64,000 bases of DNA from Acholoe squamosa. Its lineage: Eukaryota > Annelida > Polychaeta > Phyllodocida > Polynoidae. A program made the translations under genes and the position numbers. The notes below the pieces were generated by a model. It saw only the letters and a list, made by a program, of their open reading frames with translations. It was not told the DNA's origin and did no database searches. This document shows positions 54,454 to 64,000 of the stretch, one piece after another; within the stretch, counting starts at the first letter, position 1; each line of letters begins with the position of its first letter. Location of the stretch: NCBI GenBank assembly GCA_949317995.1, contig OX439040.1, forward strand, positions 28,560,030-28,624,029. Reading direction: 5' to 3'.

Positions 54454-55550
54454 TGTCTGCTATTACCCGTTTCTACTGGATGGACTTACACAATATAATC
54501 TACCGATGAACCGAATGGATTTACCTACCATATTAACTACCGGATCAATTATTTTTGGACTACCACTATGTCAACTACACCCAAACGGACTTACCTGTTG
54601 ACTACCGGACTATTTCACACCATTCGGATTTACTTATGAACTATAGCACTTCTAGAGGATTGTGGGTAGCTGCCCCTATTTCAACTTCCGTGTTTCTCTA
54701 TACAACCTCTACCAGATATCAATAGACTTTAGCACATCCATCCCGTGGTTAGCTGACCACACCACCTACTTACAAGGCATCCGGAAAACTACAGCAGAAG
54801 ACATCAATAATATTTTGTACATATATTATCATGTTTATAACCTCACTATCATTACGAATACTATATCTATATGTTTATTTACATTATGATAATACGCTAT
54901 TACATAGTGTCATACGGGTTAATATTAATACGGATCTCTGGTTATTGTTCATATCACTTAACATGATCCGATACCTATATAGTATATATTCACCGGACTA
55001 TCATAATTGTCCTGCGTGACATATTTTTGTACAATAATAATTATCTGGTGCTATGGTGGTTATTTGATTCATAAAGATATCATATATGTTACTCTATTTA
55101 TTTTTTCAAGTGTATAAATCATAACGGTTACATGTCATAAGGTTTCTAAAAACATAGAACCGGTTACGGATTTAATGTTCATAAGTTAACAAGTATCATT
55201 AGATAGTATAGTTACGTTGAAAGTCTTTATCAAGACTACATAATCATTATGATAATAATAACTACAAACTCATTAGGATGTTGTTATGTGGTTTAATTCA
55301 TTGTTTAACAGTTCCGTTACACATAACTGTTATTTTCCATATGTTCGAACTACATCAATTATCCTGTTTGTTAATCCGTAACTATAAATACTATCGGGTA
55401 TATCAAAATATCTTTCCAATGATACTGTACATGATGTTAATGTTATATCTATGGTTATACCTCTATTATTAGGGTAAAGACATATTGTAATGTTATCCCT
55501 ATATAATAATATAATAGTTATAACTCCTTCCTAAATGTCTGGGGGAGTAG
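54454..55550 (+). other. Gypsy-2 3' untranslated region
   Basis: AT-rich, no credible gene. It ends with the purine tract GGGGGAGTAG (55541-55550) directly before the LTR. Confidence 0.65.
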
Positions 55551-55915
55551 TGTAGAGGTACGTTAATATAAACCATAGTGTTGGGTACCGTCTGGCGTGG
55601 CGGGTGAGTCCAGTCGTTGGATGTTCCTCAGGTTCCGGATAGGTGGCAGCACCGATCCGGGTATGTGGGGACATCTGACGACGAACACCTAGGTCTCTAT
55701 ATAAGGGCTGGGGCTCAGCCGCTACGTCAGAGGCCCTCCTGGCCTCTGATCTTGTAACATCTAATCATAATAGCTGCTTTCTACCATCTTCCGGGTAGCC
55801 GTAAGTGTCTTATGTAATAAACCATCCGTTGGCATACACTTGAATTACCACCTTACTCCTTCTTTCCTGATCAGTAAGGCCCGAACCAACCAAACCGTAA
55901 TAACAAACCATTACA
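55551..55915 (+). repeat. Gypsy-2 3' LTR
   Basis: 365 bp, TGTAGAGG to TTACA, followed by CTAT, the second copy of the target duplication. Confidence 0.85.
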
Positions 55916-55919
55916 CTAT

Positions 55920-56184
55920 ATTCTGGTTATAATGGAACCTGGAACACATAGATTAATCATAAGTGTTGATCAGCATAGGGAACATTCGCAGATAGATAAT
56001 AATTTCTGCAAAAACTAAGTCTGGTTAGCAAGGTCTAGGAGAAAAAAAGTAACCCGGAACACACTTAGGTTGATTTCTTCATGTGTTTCTTCCTAAGAAG
56101 ATCTAAGGCCGACTCGGGAGTGCCATCCCATTTGTCTATGTCGACCCCGAATACTCTCATGAACTTAGTGTTCAGATTTGTATT
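55920..56184 (-). other. Continuation of the older Gypsy-2 copy
   Basis: Sequence between the nested insertion and the unknown ORF at 56185. No gene seen. Confidence 0.4.
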
Positions 56185-57673
56185 TCAGGAAGTTTCTTCC
56201 TTAACACGTTTCTCCAATACGTGTACGTCCATAGCCGCCTGTTCTTTGGCAGCTATGGCATCCTCCTCCCGAGCCTTTACTTCATCTTGGATGACAGTTT
56301 CGAGGCGTTCCTTTTCAGCATCGCCTACCTGCTTCATACACAACAGGGTATCATTCAGAAGTCCCTGATGGAACTCCGTAGCTCGATCCCTGACACATTT
56401 CTCCCAGTGGGTGTAGATGGCCTTCTGGACATCCGCTTCCCCCTGGCGAGACTTTTCGAACCAAATTTCTGCGTTACCAGTCTTAATGGTAATCGCATCT
56501 TTTGGTTTCGCAGGCGGTGCAACAGCTTTAGGAGGTGTTGACACTGCCTGAGGGGTAGTTCCGGATATGGGGCTTCCGGACGTTCCTGCTGTTGCCATTG
56601 GAACACAGTAGGTGGGTGGCTGGTTTTGTCTCAACCCCATTTCCATGTACATTTGTATTTGTTCAGGGGTGAACGGTGCCTGCTGAGCGGCTGCAGTACT
56701 TGCAGATCCGGCAGCAGCAGGTGCGGAGGTCTTTTTAGGGACTAAACCACCCCCTTTTCCCAAGACCAAGGTCTGGCTCTCGGGTCCAGGTCCTTGTGTC
56801 ATGGACGGAGAGTTACGTGAGTTCACTTTCCCTGGTTTAGATACAGCGCCTGCGTATCCGGCAGGTCCGGGTCTCTTGAAAACAGGAGTACCGTTGGACT
56901 GCTCATGCGGGTGATGTGCCAGGGGGGATCTAGAACGATCATCCGCCCTGGTTTGAGATACGGTAGTAGACTGACCATTGCCATTGCCGTTGCCACCCCG
57001 GTTCTGGTCTCTCCTAATTCTCTCCCGTGCTCTTTTACCTTCCTTTCCGGACTCCTCGCATTTCTGCCAAAGAGACTCGTGCATGTTAAGTTTGCCCTTA
57101 CCAGGAGTTAGGACAATCTTGGCACGGAGTTTCGAATCCTTGGTCTTCGGAACTTCGCAGAGGACTTGGTCCCCTGGTCGGATCTTTGACCAAGCATCCT
57201 CACTCAGACTATCGAACTCCTTCATGAGTTCCTGATGCATGTCCATAATATGTTTACAGGCTCCATCTAGGCCTTCGGCGTGGGCCTTCTTCTGGTATCT
57301 TGCCAGATCACTACGCCGGTTGTATTGGACCTTCGTAGTACATTTCTTCCCCTTCTTGCCATAACTCGGGTCACAAATGTAAACCGGGTGATGGTGGAAG
57401 TGGGCTTCTACCAGATGCCTCTCAAACCGGGCTGAAGTACTCCAGGTCCGGACCGAGACATCGCTAGCATCCTGGCAGATGGAGAAGGGACAAGACTTTT
57501 GATCGTCTCCGTACCACTTCTCAAGTGCCCAACGTAATTTGCGCCTCTGGGTATAGGTGTAGTACCCTTCGGTGTGGTTTAGCATAAGCCACATCTTTCG
57601 ATAGGCCTTGCTCGGATTGGGATCCTCCTCTGAAAGACGCATCCAATCCTCATCGTCGGACTCTCCGTTCTTG
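56185..57673 (-). pseudogene. Unknown Cys/His and low-complexity ORF of the older Gypsy-2 copy
   Basis: The open frame runs 56185-57822, but its first 49 codons come from the 3' end and poly(A) of an inserted LINE, so the genuine part begins about 57673. It has an N-terminal region with a Cys/His cluster (SCPFSICQ to a pair of His, then YICD), then a basic region (RARERIRRDQNRGGNGNG), a Pro/Gly/Ser-rich linker and a C-terminal coiled coil (KEQAAMDVHVLEKRV). A nucleic-acid-binding, Gag-like or accessory role fits. It does not match the plus-strand Gypsy-2 Gag or ORF3. Its assignment to the older element rests on position only. Confidence 0.45.
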
Positions 57674-58765
57674 TTTTTTTTTTTTTTTTGAGGTTTGAAA
57701 ATTAATTTTATTGTCCGACACAATTTGACAAAAGTGGATAATGACAATAAAGGTGATTCCTCATCCAATTCATCTGTTACAAATCCAGTTATTTTCACAT
57801 TATGACATATATGAATGTACATGATGAAATGAGGTCAAACAGTTAGAGAAAATATGTATTATGTACACAAAAACAAGACTACCATAGGACTTAATGGCCA
57901 AACAACAGTGACACAGCGGATAACAGGGTAAAGCGGGCTCTAGCATATGCTTCATTACATATTACATTTAGTATAGAGTAAGACAATACAAGATTTGAAG
58001 TATGTAGTTATTAAGTGACTCCGGCAAATAAGCATTAAAGATTGTCAATGGGTGTAGTCGTTAAAACAGCTCCCACAAACAATGACATTGCAGCACACGA
58101 TAGCCATACGACAACCATTACTAGATTTTCCAAGATTAGGCAACATACTCAGTGTCCAGTAAGAGTAGTCATTACAACAGCTCCTACTTTACGCGAGGGG
58201 GTAGTCATTACAACAGCTCCCTCAGTAAAAACATATCAATCATCCATGTTAACAGGATTCTTACTGACTTTAGTCAGGTCAGTTATGCCAGATAACCGCT
58301 TCTTAAATATAATCTTATCTTTACTGTGCTGATACCAGCTCCCTAAATTATTCCATAAGGTTATACCACGATGCATCGGTGATTTATTGTAACCATGATT
58401 TTGAGCAGTGTATTCTTTAAACTTTACATTGTTATCCGATCTTAAACCAGGCCGCCTTGGTTCATTCTCTAGATATTCAGGATTCTTTGCAAGTTTAAAC
58501 ATGTAACACAGTAGCATTACCTCCCTTCTCCTCTTTAAAGTTGGTATATCGGCTAATTTATACATCTCAGCCTCAGACAAGTTCCTACCCCTAAATACAA
58601 TCTTCAGACCTCTCAGCTGAAGCCGATCTAATTTTTTAAGACAGTCCTCATTTGCACCATCAAATACAAAACTAGCATAATCAAATAATGACATAATAGT
58701 AGTTTTATAGACAGTAAGAGCCACATTTTCAGTCAAATTGTGCCTCAGTTTACTAAATCTTTATA
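57674..58765 (-). mobile_element. 5'-truncated LINE with poly(A) tail
   Basis: The minus strand ends in a run of about 16 As (57674-57689). Upstream lies a 3' UTR and then the C-terminal part of a reverse-transcriptase ORF (58236-58765). Its upstream end meets the tandem array at 58766. No clear target-site duplication was found. Confidence 0.7.
58236..58765 (-). pseudogene. LINE reverse transcriptase, C-terminal fragment
   Basis: About 175 codons. The pattern KLRHNLTENVALTVYKT, then DYASFVFDG and KLDRLQLRGLKIVF is typical of the thumb/post-thumb region of CR1/Jockey-type LINE RTs. The catalytic palm is missing, so it is a dead fragment. Confidence 0.7.
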
Positions 58766-59270
58766 GGCAACATGATGATTTATTGGTTGTACCATGTAAT
58801 AATCCTTTACAGGAACACAATGTTTTATTATTAGTCAAACCATACAATAACTCCTTACATGCAACATGATGATGTATTGGTTGTACCATATAATAACCCT
58901 TTACGCACAAAACAATTTTATTAGGTACACTATATGATAACCCTTTACAGGCAACATGATCTTTTATCAGTCATATCATACAATAGCCTTTTACAGGCAA
59001 CATGGTCTTTTATCAGGCATGCCAAGCAATAGCCCTTTACAGGCAACATGATCTTTTATCAGCCATGCCATACAATAGTCGTTTACAGGCAACATTATGT
59101 TGTATTAGTCATGCCATACAATAACCCTTTACAGGCAACATGATGTTTTATTAGTCATACCATACAATAACCCCTTACAGGCAACATGATAATTTATTAG
59201 TCATGCAATATGGTAACCCTTCATAATCAACATGATGGTTTATAGGTAATACCATACAATAACCCTCTAC
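58766..59270. repeat. 46-bp tandem array
   Basis: About eleven diverged units of roughly 46 bases of the type AGGCAACATGATGTTTTATT, then AGTCATACCATACAATAACC and CTTTAC. One more unit is at about 59473-59518 beyond the (ACTC)n repeat. Confidence 0.8.
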
Positions 59271-59278
59271 AAGCAACT

Positions 59279-59470
59279 GGGCTTCCCTAGCCCACTTAAA
59301 AGGGTCTATATCTTCTCTTTCCTATCCCCTCAGATGTGTGTGGTGCACATATGCGTGGGCACCGACACATTCCTCTGTGAAATAGTGTAATGTAGTTCTC
59401 GCCATGAATATGACCTTAGCTGTCGAAATGGCATAAAACATCTATTACTCACTCACTCACTCACTCACTC
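59279..59470 (+). repeat. Short interspersed repeat ending in (ACTC)n
   Basis: It starts GGCTTCCCTAGCC and ends in a microsatellite (CACTCACTCACTC, 59448-59470). A related 5' segment occurs at 2094-2150 and 21075-21140 inside env-element 3' UTRs. Looks SINE-like; a pol III promoter was not established. Confidence 0.5.
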
Positions 59471-59518
59471 TTCAAGCAACACAATGTTTTATCATTCATA
59501 ACATACAATAACCCCTTA

Positions 59519-60394
<876 letters not shown>

Positions 60395-60515
60395 TGAGTA
60401 CTTGTAGTGTTTAACAAGGAAAGCTGGAAAGGGAACCGTATGCCCAGTAAGAATGTGCAGCCTTATGTATGTTGAATTTCTTAAAATAATGGAACATGTA
60501 TGATTGTGCTTGCAG

Positions 60516-60610
60516 GTTGACGACGCTGCTTGATGTGCCAAGAACGCTTGAGTACCTGGCCTACCTCGGGTACATGTATGAACACGACAGCCAAGTGTCC
60601 GCTACCCACA
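60516..60610 (+). CDS. RHOT1-like (Miro): Miro exon, linker after EF-hand 2
   Basis: Joins in frame to the previous exon (W-T-L) and encodes LLDVPRTLEYLAYLGYMY followed by EHDSQ, the conserved ELM helix region of Miro. Donor GTAAGT at 60611. A transposon starts 15 bases downstream in the intron. Confidence 0.9.
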
Positions 60611-60625
60611 GTAAGTAAAAATTAC

Positions 60626-61504
60626 TACCGTAATCTCCCGCGTAGAAGACGCGGTGCGCGTAGAAGACGCTCCCCAAACTCAGGGTATGCTGGTTCGCGT
60701 AGAAGACGCATCCAACCCCTCTGAAGCGATTTGTAAAAAAAAAAACGTACAAGACGCCCCCCCCAACTCAGCAGGGGGGGGGGTTCGCGTATAAGACGCA
60801 CCCCCCCACCCTCCACCCCCAAAAAATTGTCAACCTGTTGAGTCTATGCTGTCATCAGCACACGGTCGGCGTCTTCCCCGCCGAGCAAATCTACAGCGAC
60901 CGGTCTGCCGCGGTGCTGGCGCTATGAGTTCAAGCTGTCATCGGCACACGGTCGGCGTCTTCCCCGCCGAGCAAATCTACAGAGACCGGGCTGCCGCGGT
61001 GCTGGCTATATGAGTTCAAGCTGTCATCGGCACACGGTCGGCGTCTTCCCCGCCGAGCAAATCTACAGCGACCAGGCTGCCGCGCTGCTGTCTATATGAG
61101 TTCAAGCTGTCATCGGCACACGGTCGGCTTGAACCCGCCGAGCGCGTCGACACCTCCCGGTCTGCCGCGGTGCTGGCGCTATGAGTTCAAGCTGTCATCG
61201 GCACACGGTCGGCGTCAAACCCGCCAAGCAAATCTACACCAATCGGTCTGCCGCGGTGCTGGCGCTATGAGTTCAAGCTGTCATCGGCACACGGTCGGCG
61301 TCAAACCCGCCGAGCAAATCTACAGCGACCGGTCTGCCACGGTGCTGGCGCTATGAGTTCAAGCTGTCATCGGCGCATTTTCCCAAATGAAATGTTGGAA
61401 AACCCCGCGTATAAGACGCACCCCCAAATTGAAGAAATCCTATAAGACGCACAAGGCATTTGTTTGGCGTAGAGGACGCGTCTTATACGCGGGAGATTAT
61501 GGTA
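60626..61504. mobile_element. TIR element with internal 86-bp tandem repeat, in a Miro intron
   Basis: The ends TACCGTAATCTCCCGCGTA and (reverse) TACCATAATCTCCCGCGTAT form inverted repeats. If TA is the duplicated target the ends are CCGTAATC, as in Tc1/mariner-type non-autonomous elements. Repeats of GCGTAGAAGACGC/GCGTATAAGACGC follow at both ends, and the centre is a tandem array. No transposase. Confidence 0.65.
60838..61375. repeat. 86-bp tandem repeat, about six copies
   Basis: Units begin GAGTTCAAGCTGTCATCGGC and recur near 60927, 61013, 61099, 61185, 61271 and 61356. 86 is not a multiple of three, so the frames across it are not protein repeats. Confidence 0.85.
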
Positions 61505-62710
<1,206 letters not shown>

Positions 62711-62927
62711 TGACATACAAGTGTAACTCAATTTTCCTAAATTGCCCATGATTCCAGCCAATTATCTTAGATAAAATGACTAAGAAGTTTTTGTGTGTAT
62801 ATGCTTTGAAATATAAATTTCAAGATCTCCGGAGACAGCATACAATACCATTATAAACAGTGAAAAGTTATTGTAGAAAAGAGCTTTTGCAGATTGAAAA
62901 TATCTTTGCGTCACTCTCCTTTTCCAG

Positions 62928-63050
62928 TCTTCATTCTTACAAGGCTTCCTGGGGCGTAATCTGAAGTATGTTGCCACGTTAAGTAAAGAGCACTTCTCTC
63001 GCTATGCACTCGATACAGTCAGTGTGTACGGACAGGACAAGTATTTACTG
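62928..63050 (+). CDS. RHOT1-like (Miro): Miro exon, C-terminal GTPase
   Basis: Encodes 41 residues, SSFLQGFLGRNLKYVATLSK to YGQDKYLL, directly after the P-loop. Phase 0 at both ends; AG at 62926-62927, GTAAGC at 63051. Confidence 0.92.
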
Positions 63051-63260
63051 GTAAGCTTGATGAATGAGTGTTTCAGAGTGAAATGTACACAGCTTTCCAA
63101 AGTGTAAATACCCAGAAGCTTGAAGCTTGAGCCATTTTTGACATTTTGAGAGCTCTTGTTAAGTCGTAACGGCAAATATATATATACTTTTATATTAACA
63201 AATATACTGCCGGTACCTTTATTGGCCATTATATTTTCATATTACCTTTCCCTTTTCCAG

Positions 63261-63395
63261 TTGCAAGAGATTGACATGGGGCTCGTTCTTCAAGGGGAAC
63301 CCATGAGTCCCACAGAAATGACGTGTGACGTAGCCTGTCTCCTTTACGATGTCACAAATCCGCGGTCATTTAACTCTGTAGTTAGAATCTATCAT
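63261..63395 (+). CDS. RHOT1-like (Miro): Miro exon, C-terminal GTPase
   Basis: Encodes 45 residues starting LQEIDMGLVLQG and ending YDVTNPRSFNSVVRIYH. It contains the DVACLLYDVTNP strand typical of Ras-like folds. Donor GTAAGT at 63396. The remaining exons lie beyond the window. Confidence 0.92.
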
Positions 63396-64000
63396 GTAAG
63401 TATCAAGCGGCTTCATTAGGGATGTCATTGACATCCCATTTTTGCCGATTCCGATTATCACGATTTTTTGTCTCGATATTACGGTTTTCCCCGCTATTAT
63501 TATACAGTAAAGCCTTGTTTAATAGGGCCAAAAATGCCTGGAAACTATGCCATGGGGGTGGAGGTGTCTAAATAGGAGTCAAAAGTTAGTAGATATGTCA
63601 TATTATTTTGAAAACCTGAAGAGGGTTTTGAGATTATTTTCCTACCGTTTTTTGATATGTCAAATTAAACCACCCAAAATAAATTTTGTACTAAGGGAAT
63701 GTAATGTAATGCACCTGACATTTATATAATCCAATATACATTTATGTCTAGCATTCTATAGAATCGCGAAGCTTTCTTAGGGCTACTTTTTTTTTCTTTA
63801 AAAAAATCAATGACATTTTACCCTTACTTTCATGCTACCGGTATCTTAATATCATTGAATTTAAACCTCCTTGTCCCTTCCCATTTAATAGTAAGCACAC
63901 ACAACGTTCATGTCTAGCCCCTATATCATCTATGTTTACACAATTGGGGTTTAAACCTATCAGGGAAAACTAATCACAATCATTGGTTTGGAATGTGTTG
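63396..64000 (+). other. Miro intron, start
   Basis: No gene or clear repeat. AT-rich with short homopolymers. Confidence 0.5.

Larger units (their letters stand above)
45961..55915 (+). mobile_element. Gypsy-2 LTR retrotransposon, nearly full length
   Basis: A 9955-bp element with two LTRs (45961-46321, 55551-55915), flanked by the 4-bp duplication CTAT on both sides. Order: LTR, PBS, Gag, Pol (PR-RT-RH-IN), ORF3, purine tract, LTR. It is nested in an older inverted copy of the same family. All ORFs carry stops or frameshifts, so it is not autonomous. Confidence 0.9.

Noticed and set aside
58766..59270. CRISPR-like array
   Set aside because: Units are contiguous diverged tandem repeats without unique spacers, in an animal genome.
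60838..61375. Protein repeat encoded by the 86-bp units
   Set aside because: The period is not divisible by three, and the array is part of a transposon.

Overview
The window is eukaryotic, from an invertebrate animal. At the right end are five spliced exons of a conserved mitochondrial Rho GTPase gene (Miro/RHOT family) with ordinary GT-AG introns. Everything else is a deep nest of transposable elements, microsatellites and short tandem repeats. I cannot fix the phylum; a mollusc or lancelet is possible. No earlier Miro exon is visible in bases 1-60247, so the nest probably sits in one very large intron, or just upstream of the visible exons.

Bases 1-44409 hold at least four degraded copies (A, B, C, D) of one env-bearing Ty3/gypsy-type endogenous retrovirus family. 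The composite order is: LTR (about 870-890 bp), gag, pol (protease, RT, RNase H, integrase with an acidic tail), a roughly 1 kb spacer, a bidirectional internal promoter, a cassette of small accessory ORFs, a divergent opposite-strand gene, an Env-like glycoprotein with a long tail, a long 3' UTR, LTR. Copy A (1-6125, plus) is fragmentary. Copy B (6126-19376, minus) keeps the accessory cassette but lacks gag and the RT active site. Copy C (19377-32843, minus) keeps gag and almost all of pol but lost most accessory genes. Copy D (32844-43906, plus) keeps the accessory cassette but has only scraps of pol and an internally deleted env. B and C share one LTR, and C and D lie head to head. Solo LTRs have inserted into B (15290-16204) and D (39333-40204).

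The most unusual content is the accessory cassette, read most cleanly in copy D (35522-39163). It comprises a 56-residue single-pass membrane protein; a CxxC zinc protein whose stop codon overlaps the start of a tandem C2H2 zinc-finger protein; a small acidic protein; a 20-24 residue peptide that is little more than a SUMO-interaction-like motif; a 140-residue Cys-containing protein; and two proteins with N-myristoylation/palmitoylation-type N-termini. The opposite-strand gene encodes a Ser/Arg-rich protein with an acidic hydrophobic C-terminus. The layout recalls complex retroviruses: an internal promoter as in spumaviruses, and an antisense gene as in deltaretroviruses. I see no sequence homology to those accessory genes. 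Gag and Pol are linked by a canonical -1 slippery heptamer.

Bases 44410-58765 hold a second, unrelated Ty3/gypsy family. A nearly full-length plus-strand copy (45961-55915, two LTRs, 4-bp target duplication CTAT) is inserted in an older minus-strand copy, which a 5'-truncated LINE also interrupts. Bases 58766-60247 hold a 46-bp tandem array and a short repeat ending in (ACTC)n. Bases 60248-64000 hold the Miro exons; one intron carries a terminal-inverted-repeat element with an internal 86-bp tandem repeat.

Almost every retroelement gene is broken by frameshifts, stops or deletions. Functions assigned to accessory ORFs are inferred from motifs only.
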